A DNA stretch of 64,000 bases from Veillonella parvula (GTDB lineage: Bacteria; Bacillota; Negativicutes; Veillonellales; Veillonellaceae). The first letter of the stretch is position 1, and each line of letters starts with the position of its first letter. Shown one piece after another: positions 20,573 to 29,710 of this stretch. Under the pieces are notes generated by a model. The model was not told the DNA's origin. It did not search any database and worked only from the letters and a program-made list of their open reading frames with translations. The stretch is from positions 2,027,001-2,091,000 of the forward strand of contig NZ_CP138632.1 of the NCBI RefSeq assembly GCF_036456085.1, read 5' to 3'. Position numbers and translations under genes: made by a program.

Positions 20573-20611
20573 AACACATTTCGTCCTATTTAGGAGGAAA
20601 TGTGTTTTTAT
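20573..20611 (+). terminator. Terminator after arsR-type gene
   Basis: AACACATTTC (20573-20582) pairs with GAAATGTGTT (20597-20606), with TCCTA/TAGGA pairing inside, then a T-rich tail. Confidence 0.8.
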
Positions 20612-20652
20612 ATTTAATCTGAGTTGTATCTGATTATGGAGAAGTATATAAA

Positions 20653-21540
20653 GTGAATCTGTTAATGAAAAATATAGGAATATTAGTGGTATTTTTAGCT
20701 ACTGTATTCTTATCAACAAAATCTATATGGGCAAAACTAATTTATTTAGATTCACTGAGCCCCTTGAATGTTCTTGTGTGTAGGGCTGTTTTATCATTAC
20801 CTTTTTTTCTTATACCAATGATTCGTTTTGATTGGAATAGCGTGAATAAAAGTAAGGTTTTTAAATACTCATTTTTTGGAGCTATTCTTTATTTATCTTC
20901 ATCTATAGCTGACTTTATAGGATTATTATATATATCTGCCTCATTAGAACGTGCTGTTCTATTTACATTTCCAATTTACGTTTTTCTGTTATCTTCAGAT
21001 TTATCACGCATTACATTTTCAAAAGTAGTTCTAATTGTATCTACTGTGCTAGGCTTAGCAATTATGTTTAATCCTACCGTTGATAACCACCTTATAGATA
21101 CTTTAATAGGTATTTCACTAGTTTTACTTTCTGCCATTTTTTGGGCGTTGTTTATTATTTATAGTAAGAGGGCTGTTTCGAATATTAGTCCTACTATTTT
21201 TACTAGTACTTATATGTGTATAACTACAGTACTTTTACTTTTTGGCTTTATAATTGATAGCAAAAATTTTACTACGTTTTTAACGCTTCAAACTCATACT
21301 ATGATTTATTTAGTATTTTTGGCCATTTTTTGTTCTATCATTCCTTCATACTTGATGTCTTTTGGTCTTAAAAAAATTAATGCATCTCTTGCAGCAGTTA
21401 TTAGTGCAATGGGACCAATAGTTACTTTAGGTTTAGATGTAGTTATTCTTAATCATAATTTAGCCTTGAATGAAATTATCGGTGCTATAATTGTTACAGC
21501 TTGTGTAACTTGTTTAACAAGGCTAAATGCTAAGGCATAA
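20653..21540 (+). CDS. EamA-family drug/metabolite transporter (DMT)
   Basis: 295 aa hydrophobic protein with about ten membrane segments in two homologous halves, as in EamA exporters. It starts at a GTG with GGAGAAG 8 bases upstream; an ATG four codons later is possible. The gene is more AT-rich than its neighbours and has runs of Ser, Phe, Ile and Leu codons ending in T or A, which may mark recent acquisition. The substrate is unknown. Confidence 0.85.
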   Translation: MNLLMKNIGILVVFLATVFLSTKSIWAKLIYLDSLSPLNVLVCRAVLSLPFFLIPMIRFDWNSVNKSKVFKYSFFGAILYLSSSIADFIGLLYISASLERAVLFTFPIYVFLLSSDLSRITFSKVVLIVSTVLGLAIMFNPTVDNHLIDTLIGISLVLLSAIFWALFIIYSKRAVSNISPTIFTSTYMCITTVLLLFGFIIDSKNFTTFLTLQTHTMIYLVFLAIFCSIIPSYLMSFGLKKINASLAAVISAMGPIVTLGLDVVILNHNLALNEIIGAIIVTACVTCLTRLNAKA

Positions 21541-21580
21541 AAAATCACTCATAGCCATACGACTATGAGTGATTTTTTAT
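21541..21580. terminator. Bidirectional terminator between convergent transporter genes
   Basis: AAAATCACTCATAG (21541-21554) pairs exactly with CTATGAGTGATTTT (21563-21576). T runs are usable on both strands. Confidence 0.85.
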
Positions 21581-21581
21581 T

Positions 21582-22574
21582 TTAATATAATGGGAATAGG
21601 TAATAGGCTATAGTAATAAACAGTGGCATAGTTATAGCGGATAAAATGGTAGTCCCCATTACGATTTGTGTTGCATATTCTGGATTATTCTTCATTTCAA
21701 TAGCAATAAGAGACATATTGATAGCGGTAGGTACGCTGTAGGTTATGATGATGGTTTGTGCCGCTATTGGATGCATAGGACCGTAGAACATTATAAATAG
21801 TATGGTAATACCGGCGGCTATGAGTGGGCTCACAATGAGTCGTAAGGTCGATGCGAGCATGACATCCATCTTGAAGAAGTTTAGCGGTGTTCTATTAATC
21901 TGTACACCTAAGGCAATCATAGCGACGCCAACGAAGGCATTGGCAAATATATTGAGCGGTGCAAAGAAGAAGAGGCCGTGTAAATCAAAAGGGAGTAGGT
22001 GGCAAAGTAGTGCTAGTGGAATGGCATATACCATGGGCATGTGAAATACGACTTTTAGTGCATCCCTAGGGGTTAATCGTCCTGCTCCCGCTTGGTAGAA
22101 ACCGTAGGTATTACTGCTAATAGTTTGGATAATCATGATAGATACAACACTCACTAAACCTAGATTAGCATAGGGGGTAGCACCATCGATGACGTAGGGA
22201 ATGTTAGTAAATACAAAGATGGCAAGAGCGACACCCATGTTCCCAACATTATTAAACATGACGCAGTTTTTCAGAGTTGCAATCTTAGCCACATCATAAC
22301 CTTGCATCTTTCCTACTACATCTGAAAGAATTGAGTTTAGTATTAGTACACAGAGTGCACAGAATACAATTTCCAAGGTACCTGAGTTAAGTTTGGCTTC
22401 GTACATCGCTCGAAATATAAAGGTAGGCAGCAGTATATAAAAGTTTAGTTTACTCAGCGTATATAGATCGAGTTTAAATTTTCTATCTAATACAAATCCT
22501 ACCCCTATAAGTACTAGGATGGGTACCATAGAGTTTATAAAGATATGGCCTACTAATTCGAATAGATTCATCAT
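21582..22574 (-). CDS. AEC-family (auxin efflux carrier type) transporter
   Basis: 330 aa with about ten membrane segments. PMVYAIPLALLCHLLPF, MIALGVQINRTPL and YSVPTAINMSLIAIEMKNNP are typical of the AEC family, which in bacteria often moves malate or other organic acids. That would suit a lactate- and dicarboxylate-using organism, but the substrate is inferred. Two ATGs occur in a row (22574 and 22571) after AGGTGAG. Confidence 0.88.
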   Translation of the reverse strand: MMNLFELVGHIFINSMVPILVLIGVGFVLDRKFKLDLYTLSKLNFYILLPTFIFRAMYEAKLNSGTLEIVFCALCVLILNSILSDVVGKMQGYDVAKIATLKNCVMFNNVGNMGVALAIFVFTNIPYVIDGATPYANLGLVSVVSIMIIQTISSNTYGFYQAGAGRLTPRDALKVVFHMPMVYAIPLALLCHLLPFDLHGLFFFAPLNIFANAFVGVAMIALGVQINRTPLNFFKMDVMLASTLRLIVSPLIAAGITILFIMFYGPMHPIAAQTIIITYSVPTAINMSLIAIEMKNNPEYATQIVMGTTILSAITMPLFITIAYYLFPLY

Positions 22575-22940
22575 CTCACCTAGAGTTTCTCATTAATATA
22601 AAGGCATAGTTTTAATGTATCATATAACTATATAGCAAATATACAGTTATCTTATATAAGTTAAAAGTGAATAAGCGTTATAGAATGTGCTTATTCTTTA
22701 TAATATTATCATACCATAGTATGTATTTTTTGGAATTTAAAAAATTATTGATTATAATTTCTTATCATAATCATCAGAAATATCTATGCAATATGTGTTT
22801 TTGGATATACGACTTTAACCATCAATTTATAGTATAATATGAATATATTGTATATTTTAGTTTAGTGTTAGATTATGTATCTCTAGGGTGAGTAAGCATA
22901 GCTTTATAGCATGGGTCATAAGGGATACACAGGAGAAATT
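22575..22940. other. 366-base AT-rich gap before modA
   Basis: No gene is visible. The modA promoter probably lies here: TATAAT at 22833-22838 with no good -35 box. A stretch around 22745-22775 (TTATCATAATCATC) resembles half of a Fur-type site only weakly. I see no molybdenum-cofactor riboswitch. Confidence 0.4.
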
Positions 22941-23729
22941 ATGAAACGAATTTTATTAGTGTTAATGAGCGTTTTCATGCTTGCCTTTTTAGTTGGTTGT
23001 GGTAATGATGCAAGTAAACAAGCTGAGTCGGCTAAACCAAGTACATCTGAAAAGATTACTGTACAAGCTGCAGCGAGTCTTAAAGGTGCTCTTACCGAAT
23101 TGGCAGATGCATACAAAAAAAGTCATAACTTAGCAGATGATCAAATTGCTATTAACTTTGCTGGCTCTGGTACATTACGTCAACAAATCGAACAAGGTGC
23201 GCCAGCTAGTTTGTTCATTTCTGCTGACGAAAAAAACATGAAAATGTTACAAGAGAAAGACTTAGTAACTGATGTAAAACCATTTGTGACTAACGAACTT
23301 GTTCTTGTTGTTCCAAAAGGCCAACCTAAAGTTGAATTGAATCAAATCGCCTCCGTAAAACGTATCGTGTTAGGTAACCCTGAAACAGTACCAGCTGGTA
23401 ACTATGGTAAACAAGTATTAACAAAACTAGGCGTTTGGGAACAAGTAGAACCTAATGTAGTGTATGCGAAAGACGTTAAAGCTGTAACTGCTTCCATTAG
23501 CCAAGGTGCTGGTGATGTTGGTTTCATCTATAAAACTGATGCTATTGCAGCGGGCGATGCCGTTGAAATCTCTGCTGTAACACCTGCTGACTCTCATGAT
23601 CCAGTTATCTATCCAATCGGTATTATCAAAAAATATGACAACGCATTGGCAAAAGACTTCTACCAATACGTAATGAGCCCAGAAGGCCAAAAAGTATTAG
23701 AAAAATACGGTTTCTCTACTTCTAAATAA
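22941..23729 (+). CDS. modA: Molybdate ABC transporter, substrate-binding lipoprotein
   Basis: 262 aa from the ATG at 22941 (AGGAG upstream). A lipoprotein signal ends at FLVGC (Cys20). The mature domain shows ModA features: VQAAASLKGALTELADAYK, NFAGSGTLRQQIEQGAPASL, FISADEKNM, and ALYPIG-like DPVIYPIGIIKK. It binds molybdate (or tungstate) outside the membrane. A terminator follows, then modB and modC, so binding protein and channel may be expressed separately. It supplies metal for the molybdenum hydroxylase trait seen elsewhere in the window. Confidence 0.93.
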   Translation: MKRILLVLMSVFMLAFLVGCGNDASKQAESAKPSTSEKITVQAAASLKGALTELADAYKKSHNLADDQIAINFAGSGTLRQQIEQGAPASLFISADEKNMKMLQEKDLVTDVKPFVTNELVLVVPKGQPKVELNQIASVKRIVLGNPETVPAGNYGKQVLTKLGVWEQVEPNVVYAKDVKAVTASISQGAGDVGFIYKTDAIAAGDAVEISAVTPADSHDPVIYPIGIIKKYDNALAKDFYQYVMSPEGQKVLEKYGFSTSK

Positions 23730-23735
23730 GAGTAA

Positions 23736-23768
23736 AACGCTAGCTTTCAGGGCTAGCGTTTTCTTATG
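23736..23768 (+). terminator. Terminator after modA
   Basis: AAACGCTAGC and GCTAGCGTTTT pair around TTTCAGG, followed by CTT. Confidence 0.75.
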
Positions 23769-23982
23769 ATACAATAGAGACATTATTGGTATTACTAATA
23801 ACATTATTTCTAAAGGTATGCTATTTTTAACTGTATGTAATTTCTAGCTCATTTGTAGTGATGACTATTAAATAATCTAGTATATGATATGATTTTAGGC
23901 ATATAATTTGCTTAAAAATATTTTGGAATTAATGGATATAGTACATATTGTAGAGTTGTTGTGTATAGAAAGGGGGCGTGAC

Positions 23983-24651
23983 ATGAGTCCATTATGGCTA
24001 TCGCTATGGGTAGCAAGTATAGCTCTTATCATAGTGATTGTAAGTGGTTTAGCCGCATGTTATTGGATGAATCGCTGTAAATGGAGTGGCATGGCTATTA
24101 TTGATGCACTTATTACCTTGCCGCTTGTATTGCCACCAGTTGTTGTTGGCTTTGCTCTTCTCATGGTGTTTACGCCAGGCTATGCCTTTGGCGCATGGCT
24201 TGAGGCGCATGGGATGAGCGTTGTATTTGCCGCATCTGGGGCGGTGGTAGCATCTTCAGTTATTGCGTTTCCATTATTTTATCAGACGGTGCGTTCTGCA
24301 TTACAATCTGTCGATCATAATATGGAGGATGTAGCGCGCACATTGGGTGCTTCAGAGTTACGTATCTTTTTTACTATTTCTGTACCACTCGCTTGGAAAG
24401 GCATTTTGACGGGCAGTATTTTAGCATTTTGTCGTGCTATGGGCGAGTTCGGTGCCACAATCTTGATTGCCGGTAATATTCCAAAGGTAACGCGCACCAT
24501 GCCACTTGCTATCTACTCTTACGTAGAGGCAGGACAGTACATGGATGCCTTTGAATTAGTTATCTATATTTGTGTGCTCACATTGGCGTTGTTGAGCGGG
24601 ATTCACCTCATCACAAAGGGGTCCTTGTTCCGGCACATTGATAATAATTAG
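23983..24651 (+). CDS. modB: Molybdate ABC transporter permease
   Basis: 222 aa from the ATG at 23983 with AAAGGGGG upstream; a longer frame from 23908 has no ribosome site. About five membrane segments with TLPLVLPPVVVGFALL, the EAA loop (MEDVARTLGASELRIFFTIS) and the ModB stretch RAMGEFGATILIAGNIP. It forms the molybdate channel and is followed 8 bases later by modC. Confidence 0.93.
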   Translation: MSPLWLSLWVASIALIIVIVSGLAACYWMNRCKWSGMAIIDALITLPLVLPPVVVGFALLMVFTPGYAFGAWLEAHGMSVVFAASGAVVASSVIAFPLFYQTVRSALQSVDHNMEDVARTLGASELRIFFTISVPLAWKGILTGSILAFCRAMGEFGATILIAGNIPKVTRTMPLAIYSYVEAGQYMDAFELVIYICVLTLALLSGIHLITKGSLFRHIDNN

Positions 24652-24659
24652 GAGGTCTG

Positions 24660-25286
24660 ATGATTACATTTTCCTTTACCGTAGCTAGACCTTCTGTGAC
24701 TGTGAAAGCCGATGGTGTACTTTCTTCTGGTATTACCGTGTTAACAGGCCAATCTGGCAGTGGTAAAAGTACATTTATTAAGTGCATTGCAGGGCTTGTG
24801 AAACCGACTATAGGTAGCATTCAATATGATGAAACTATATGGGTTGATCGTGACAAAAAAATCTGGGTACCTGCTCAAGAACGTCAAGTTGGCTATATGC
24901 CACAAGGTAATATCGTATTTCCACATTTATCGGTGGAACATAATATTACCTATAGTAAACGAGGCACGTCAGAGATGTGTGACAGCTTATTAAAACGCTT
25001 AGGCCTTGAGAAATATCGTAAAACGAAAGCAGGTAGCTTGTCTGGTGGTGAGCAGCAACGCGTTGCATTGGGGCGTGCTCTTTACTCTAAACCAACCATC
25101 TTGCTTCTTGATGAACCATTATCTGCACTAGACTGGAATTTACGTAAGCATGTTCGAGAGGATCTTGTTTCCATTATTCGCGAATGGGATGTGCCATGTG
25201 TATGGGTTACCCATGATGAAAGCGAAGCCGAAATGGTTGGAAATCGGCACTGGACCTGTGAAGATGGGCTCATAGTAAGGCGTTAG
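24660..25286 (+). CDS. modC: Molybdate ABC transporter ATP-binding protein, short form
   Basis: 208 aa. Walker A GQSGSGKST, LSGGEQQR and LLLDEPLSALDW are intact, and the VTHDESEAE switch is present. It ends right after the ATPase core and lacks the C-terminal MOP/TOBE molybdate-sensing domain of longer ModC proteins, so it cannot use that domain for feedback inhibition. The 3' end overlaps the convergent cytX gene by 17 bases. Confidence 0.9.
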   Translation: MITFSFTVARPSVTVKADGVLSSGITVLTGQSGSGKSTFIKCIAGLVKPTIGSIQYDETIWVDRDKKIWVPAQERQVGYMPQGNIVFPHLSVEHNITYSKRGTSEMCDSLLKRLGLEKYRKTKAGSLSGGEQQRVALGRALYSKPTILLLDEPLSALDWNLRKHVREDLVSIIREWDVPCVWVTHDESEAEMVGNRHWTCEDGLIVRR

Positions 25287-26454
25287 CAGTTTTACTTATG
25301 AATCCAACGATGGATGTTACGATAAATGCTATTGTAAAGGCTGGTAGTGTTGCACCTATGGAGCTTTCACTATGCAACATATAATGGTATAAACCTACGG
25401 ATACAGCCCAAATCAACCCGCGAACTAGATAAGCCGAGAGTGTTTGCACTTGTTGGCGATTGACAAAATAGTCTGCCAACAAGATGGCAATCATTGGAGC
25501 AAAGACGGATCCGATGAGATATAGGAATTCTGTAATATCGTCCATCGGATATAGGATGGCTGCAATGGCGCCGACAATGGTTACGATAACAGCTACGCCT
25601 TTACTAGATGCTCCATTATAGATAGTCGTACTAGATACGCCAGCTGAGTAAGCGTCCATGAAGGTCGTAGTTACAGTGGAGAAGATAATGACGATGAGCC
25701 CTGTAAGACCAAGGCCTGCGTTCATCATAATAGTAATGATAGAGTCCCCACCGCCGAAGATCGCCGCGCTAAGGCCCAAGGTGTACATGGCGACACTCGT
25801 TACGGTGTAGATGGCAGCACTTGTTAGTGATGCGGAGAAAGGGCTTTTGCTTTCACGAGTATAATCACTGATGAGAGGTAGCCAAGATAAGGGCATAGCG
25901 ATTGATAGCTCAAGGGCTGCTATAAAGCTCATATTGCCGTTAGTCATGAGGCTACTGTCACTAGGCCATTGAGAAATCATGTGAACTCCCATGTAGAGTG
26001 TGAGGCCTAGTAATAAAACAGATACGATGGCTTGAATATAGCCTGTATTGTGAAGACCGATGAAGAGCCATAAAATGACGAGTACCCCAATAGCAATAGT
26101 CCAAATCATAGGAGATAGGGGCGCCAGTTCCTGTAAGGCAAGCATGGCATCATAAATCATAATACTAGTCCAACCGATTAGTTGGACCATATTTAAAAAG
26201 GCAAAGCCCTTTGCCCCTAAGGGACCAAAGCTAAAGGCTGTCGTGTTCATACTGCCTTGCCGCAAACGGCCACCGATGAGTCCTGCTCCAAAGAGCAGAA
26301 TACCGCCGATGATATGGCCTAAGATGATGGCATATAGCCCTTGAGTGAGGCCTAAGGGTGCCAGATAGGTACCGGTCATGATCTCCGCTATAGATAGGGC
26401 GGCACCAAACCATATCATGGCAAACTGTGGTTGTGTGATATGTGTATCTTTCAT
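25270..26454 (-). CDS. cytX: Hydroxymethylpyrimidine transporter CytX
   Basis: 394 aa from the ATG at 26454, with AAGGAGG upstream. An in-frame ATG at 26496 lies inside the leader terminator and is unlikely. It has twelve or so membrane segments of the NCS1/cytosine permease type (FAMIWFGAALSIAEIMTG, AMPLSWLPLISDYTRESKSP). The TPP riboswitch in its leader supports uptake of the thiamine precursor HMP rather than cytosine. It sits divergent from thiW-thiD-thiME, also under TPP control. Confidence 0.9.
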   Translation of the reverse strand: MKDTHITQPQFAMIWFGAALSIAEIMTGTYLAPLGLTQGLYAIILGHIIGGILLFGAGLIGGRLRQGSMNTTAFSFGPLGAKGFAFLNMVQLIGWTSIMIYDAMLALQELAPLSPMIWTIAIGVLVILWLFIGLHNTGYIQAIVSVLLLGLTLYMGVHMISQWPSDSSLMTNGNMSFIAALELSIAMPLSWLPLISDYTRESKSPFSASLTSAAIYTVTSVAMYTLGLSAAIFGGGDSIITIMMNAGLGLTGLIVIIFSTVTTTFMDAYSAGVSSTTIYNGASSKGVAVIVTIVGAIAAILYPMDDITEFLYLIGSVFAPMIAILLADYFVNRQQVQTLSAYLVRGLIWAVSVGLYHYMLHSESSIGATLPAFTIAFIVTSIVGFISKTANALL

Positions 26455-26480
26455 ACGTCCTCCTTGCCAGGAAGTCATAG

Positions 26481-26508
26481 AAAAAGCCGAGCTCACAGGA
26501 ACTCGGCT
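26481..26508 (-). terminator. Regulatory terminator of cytX leader
   Basis: On the minus strand AGCCGAG and CTCGGCT pair, followed by TTTTTCT. It lies between the TPP aptamer and the cytX start, so TPP binding should favour termination. Confidence 0.85.
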
Positions 26509-26522
26509 ATTAATCCTCTATG

Positions 26523-26602
26523 TTCCCTACGTTGGCATTATCCAAATCAGGTTATGGGTTAAAGCATTAGCTTACTCTCAGCCCACTCTTGTGAGCACCC
26601 CG
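26523..26602 (-). ncRNA. TPP riboswitch (THI box) of cytX
   Basis: The minus strand carries the aptamer hallmarks GGGGTGC, GGGCTGAGAGT, ACCTGATTTGGATAATGCC and GTAGGGA in order. It is directly followed by the terminator, the layout of transcriptional OFF control. Confidence 0.95.
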
Positions 26603-26612
26603 TTATGGTTTC

Positions 26613-26641
26613 ATTATACGAGGTGGTGCGGGAACCGTCAA
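26613..26641 (-). promoter_or_regulatory. Promoter of cytX riboswitch
   Basis: On the minus strand TTGACG, a 17-base spacer, then TATAAT (26613-26618). Transcription would start about 6 bases before the aptamer. Confidence 0.8.
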
Positions 26642-26661
26642 TTCTTTTGTTGCATAGATTG

Positions 26662-26667
26662 TATAAT
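26662..26667 (+). promoter_or_regulatory. -10 box of thiW riboswitch
   Basis: TATAAT lies 35 bases before the plus-strand aptamer. The -35 region would overlap the divergent cytX promoter and is weak. Confidence 0.5.
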
Positions 26668-26701
26668 GATGTTATAACTAGAGTATAAAAATATATGGCC
26701 A

Positions 26702-26775
26702 CTAGGGGTGCTTTTGCTGAGATTGATCATTCAAAACCCTAGACCTGATCCAGATAATACTGGCGTAGGGAAGTG
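26702..26775 (+). ncRNA. TPP riboswitch (THI box) of thiW-thiD-thiME
   Basis: AGGGGTGC, TTGCTGAGATTGATC, ACCTGATCCAGATAATACTGG and CGTAGGGAAGTGG occur in order. This is the second aptamer, head to head with that of cytX. Confidence 0.95.
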
Positions 26776-26802
26776 GAGTGAAACATAATACTAAATTATT
26801 AC

Positions 26803-26838
26803 GAGACCATTCCATTTGAGGTGGTCTCATTTTTTATT
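26803..26838 (+). terminator. Regulatory terminator of thiW leader
   Basis: GAGACCA (26803-26809) pairs with TGGTCTC (26822-26828), then ATTTTTTATTT. It lies between the aptamer and thiW. Confidence 0.85.
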
Positions 26839-26852
26839 TAGTTGGAGGTATT

Positions 26853-27332
26853 ATGAAAAAACTGATTATTGCTAGTATATGTGTAGCCTTAGGTGTCGTC
26901 TTATCAACTACGTCGATTCCCATTGGCCCGGCCCGAATTTTTCCATTTCAACATATGATAAATGTGATCTTAGCCGTTATAGTTGGGGCGAGATTCTCTG
27001 TAGGCGCAGCCTTTAGTACCTCTTGCTTACGTAATGTACTAGCACTAGGCTCTCCACTAGCCTTTCCTGGTAGCATGATTGGCGCTTGGTTATCTGCGTA
27101 TTTATATAAGAAATACAATGCCATATGGGCGGCGGCTCTAGGAGAAATCATAGGTACAGGTATTCTCGGGGCTCTTATTAGTTATCCAATTGCTAACTTC
27201 CTACTAGGTAAACCGTTGGCCTTGTTGACTTTGATTACATCCTTCTCCATGAGCTCTGTTGCAGGTGCTTGTATTGGCTTCGTGGTATTACAAATCTTAT
27301 CTCGACGTAATTTGTTACACAAGGAGGCATAA
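26853..27332 (+). CDS. thiW: ThiW, thiazole-specific S-component of ECF transporter
   Basis: 159 aa, about five membrane segments. GPARIFPFQHMINVILAVIVGARFS and the segments SCLRNVLALGSPLAFPGSM and AAALGEIIGTGILGALISYP are ThiW hallmarks. It should bind the thiazole precursor hydroxyethylthiazole and work with shared ECF ATPases encoded elsewhere. TPP riboswitch control supports this. Its stop overlaps the thiD start by one base. Confidence 0.9.
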   Translation: MKKLIIASICVALGVVLSTTSIPIGPARIFPFQHMINVILAVIVGARFSVGAAFSTSCLRNVLALGSPLAFPGSMIGAWLSAYLYKKYNAIWAAALGEIIGTGILGALISYPIANFLLGKPLALLTLITSFSMSSVAGACIGFVVLQILSRRNLLHKEA

Positions 27333-28165
27333 TGAAATTACATACTGCATTGACAATTGCCGGTACCGACCCTAGTGGTGGCGCTGGCATTATGGCTGAT
27401 TTAAAATCCTTCCAAAGCCGCCATGTATATGGTATGGCAGTGGTTACCTCCGTAGTAGCTCAAAATACAACAGGGGTTCACCACGTAGAACACCTATCGC
27501 TAGAAAGCATAGAAAAACAGTTACACGATGTATATTCAGATATTCTTCCTCAAGCCGTTAAGACGGGCATGATTGCTTTACCAGAGATGATGGATCTCAT
27601 TTATCCGTATGTGAGCAAGAATATTCCTTATGTGATGGATCCAGTTATGATTGCCACTAGCGGTGATCGACTTGTATCGGATGAGGCCGTCGATTTCTTA
27701 AAATCTAAACTCATTCCAGTTGCCACAGTTATTACACCTAATCGTAGCGAGGCAGAGGTGTTAGCGGATATGTCTATTATTTGTGAAAGTGACATCACAA
27801 CAGCAGCTAAGCGTATTTTACATGAATTAGGACCTCGAGTGGTTATTATAAAAGGCGGCCATATTGGAGATGATGCTACGGATTATGCTTTCACCAAAGA
27901 TGGAGATGTGCGTACGTGGACAAGTCCTAAATATGATACTGTTCATACTCATGGTACGGGCTGTACCTTCTCAGCAGTTATTACGGCAGAACTTGCTAAA
28001 GGACGTGATGTAATGGATGCTATTGGTATTGCAAAGGACTATATCGCTCTAGCTATTAAACATAACCCTGCACTTGGTCATGGCTGTGGACCTGTTAATC
28101 ATATGGCTTATGGGTTATTGGTAAATGGCCCTCAAACGATGGATGAACTTTTGAAAAATGACTAG
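27332..28165 (+). CDS. thiD: Hydroxymethylpyrimidine (phospho)kinase ThiD
   Basis: 277 aa ribokinase-fold enzyme that phosphorylates HMP and HMP-P to HMP-PP. The N-terminal AGTDPSGGAGIMADLKSF binds substrate, and the C-terminal HTHGTGCTFSAVITAELA holds the anion hole and catalytic Cys region. It overlaps thiW by one base and is followed at once by the thiM-thiE fusion, so HMP imported by CytX can be used directly. Confidence 0.96.
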   Translation: MKLHTALTIAGTDPSGGAGIMADLKSFQSRHVYGMAVVTSVVAQNTTGVHHVEHLSLESIEKQLHDVYSDILPQAVKTGMIALPEMMDLIYPYVSKNIPYVMDPVMIATSGDRLVSDEAVDFLKSKLIPVATVITPNRSEAEVLADMSIICESDITTAAKRILHELGPRVVIIKGGHIGDDATDYAFTKDGDVRTWTSPKYDTVHTHGTGCTFSAVITAELAKGRDVMDAIGIAKDYIALAIKHNPALGHGCGPVNHMAYGLLVNGPQTMDELLKND

Positions 28166-28178
28166 AGGAGATAGTTAT

Positions 28179-29699
28179 ATGACCTACAACAATCTAAATA
28201 TAAATGGTTCAAATTGGTCCGAACTGAATATATTAGAGACTCTACGCAAAAGAAACCCTCTTGTTATTTGTATTACCAATGATGTGGTGCGGACCTTTAC
28301 AGCTAACGGTTTGCTAGCCATCGGTGCATCACCCGTGATGAGTGAGTGCAGCGAAGACTTAAAAGATCTTATCGTTCATGCTGCGGCACTACTCATTAAC
28401 ATTGGGACCGTTACACCAGATAAGGTTACTTATTACAAAGAGGCTATTACGTTAGCGAAGGCTCATGAGGTACCCATTATACTAGACCCTGTGGGTTGTC
28501 ACGCTGGAGCTTATCGATTATCTGTTGTTTTAGACTTGATTAAAACTAATACTATTTCGTTGCTACGAGGGAACCAAAGTGAAATCAAAGCCATCTATGA
28601 TGCTCTTAATACAAATCATAAGATTGACAGGTCTCTCTCTGGTAAGGGCGTAGATGGGGAACAAGTTGAGGATAGCGCAATTATAACGTATCGTCTTGCA
28701 CGCCAAATTAACTGTCCTGTTGTCGCAACGGGCGAAGAGGACTACGTTTCTGATGGAACTCGTGTATTTGCTGTTCCTCATGGGCATCCAATCATGACAG
28801 CTGTAACAGGGACCGGCTGTCTGTTAGGGGCTGTGTTAGCTGCGTTTTTTAGTTCCTATTATCCATTCATGCATGACAGGTCTATCGGTGAGTTTCTTGC
28901 GTATGCACTGGCTTACTATGGACTTGCTGGTGAAAGTGCGGTTAAGGTGAGCGGTGTAAAACCTGGCAGCTTTAGTGTGGCATTTATGGATGCCTTATAT
29001 GAATTCGATGATGCGATGCTTTTATCTGGAAACAGAATACGACCCGTAGTTGTGCCCGATCAACTAAAGGTATATTTTATTAGTGGTACGCAAGATGTAG
29101 GTTTTAATGAAAGACATTTACTAGATACTGTTGAAGCTGCTTGTCGGGGTGGCGTGACATGCTTTCAGTTTAGAGAGAAGGGCACAGGAACATTAGGAGG
29201 GCAACAAAAATTAGAATTAGCTCAACAGTTAAAAGAAATCTGTGCCATGTATAATGTACTTTACATTATTAATGACGATGTAGACTTAGCAGTGGCTGTT
29301 AATGCTGATGGTGTTCACGTAGGACAAGAGGATATGCGTTTAGAAGACGTTCGTAATCTTGTAGGAAATAAGGTTGTTGGTATATCCATTCATTCTGTGG
29401 AGGAACTTCATAAGACTGATGTAGTGTATGCAGATTGTGTCGGTGTAGGTCCTATGTATGCCACAAGTAGCAAACCTGATGCTCAAGAGCCATGCGGACC
29501 AGATCGTATTACTGAGTTACGAGCAGAAGGTCTAACATTACCGTGCGTTGGTATTGGGGGTATTACCTTAGATAACGCAACGCCTGTTTTGCAAGCTGGT
29601 GCCAGTGGAGTAGCCGTAATATCTGCTATTGCTCATGCAGATAATCCATATGAAGCAGCAGAAGCATTTAAAAATTTAGTAGATAAAATAAAAATCTAG
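28179..29699 (+). CDS. thiM-thiE: Hydroxyethylthiazole kinase / thiamine-phosphate synthase fusion (ThiM-ThiE)
   Basis: 506 aa from the ATG at 28179, with GAGGAG 7 bases upstream; an ATG at 28158 lacks one. Residues 1 to about 275 are ThiM: DPVGCHAGAYR, then TGTGCLLGAVLAAF with the catalytic Cys. Residues about 295-506 are ThiE: FQFREKG, IINDDVDLAVAVNADGVHVG, GVGPMYATSSKPDA, VGIGGI. One polypeptide thus phosphorylates hydroxyethylthiazole and joins it to HMP-PP to give thiamine phosphate. The two halves are usually separate genes. It closes the salvage operon and precedes a strong terminator. Confidence 0.95.
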   Translation: MTYNNLNINGSNWSELNILETLRKRNPLVICITNDVVRTFTANGLLAIGASPVMSECSEDLKDLIVHAAALLINIGTVTPDKVTYYKEAITLAKAHEVPIILDPVGCHAGAYRLSVVLDLIKTNTISLLRGNQSEIKAIYDALNTNHKIDRSLSGKGVDGEQVEDSAIITYRLARQINCPVVATGEEDYVSDGTRVFAVPHGHPIMTAVTGTGCLLGAVLAAFFSSYYPFMHDRSIGEFLAYALAYYGLAGESAVKVSGVKPGSFSVAFMDALYEFDDAMLLSGNRIRPVVVPDQLKVYFISGTQDVGFNERHLLDTVEAACRGGVTCFQFREKGTGTLGGQQKLELAQQLKEICAMYNVLYIINDDVDLAVAVNADGVHVGQEDMRLEDVRNLVGNKVVGISIHSVEELHKTDVVYADCVGVGPMYATSSKPDAQEPCGPDRITELRAEGLTLPCVGIGGITLDNATPVLQAGASGVAVISAIAHADNPYEAAEAFKNLVDKIKI

Positions 29700-29710
29700 C
29701 AAAAGAATGC

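Noticed and set aside
22745-22775. Fur box upstream of modA
   Set aside because: Only two hexamers match loosely; too weak to list as a site.
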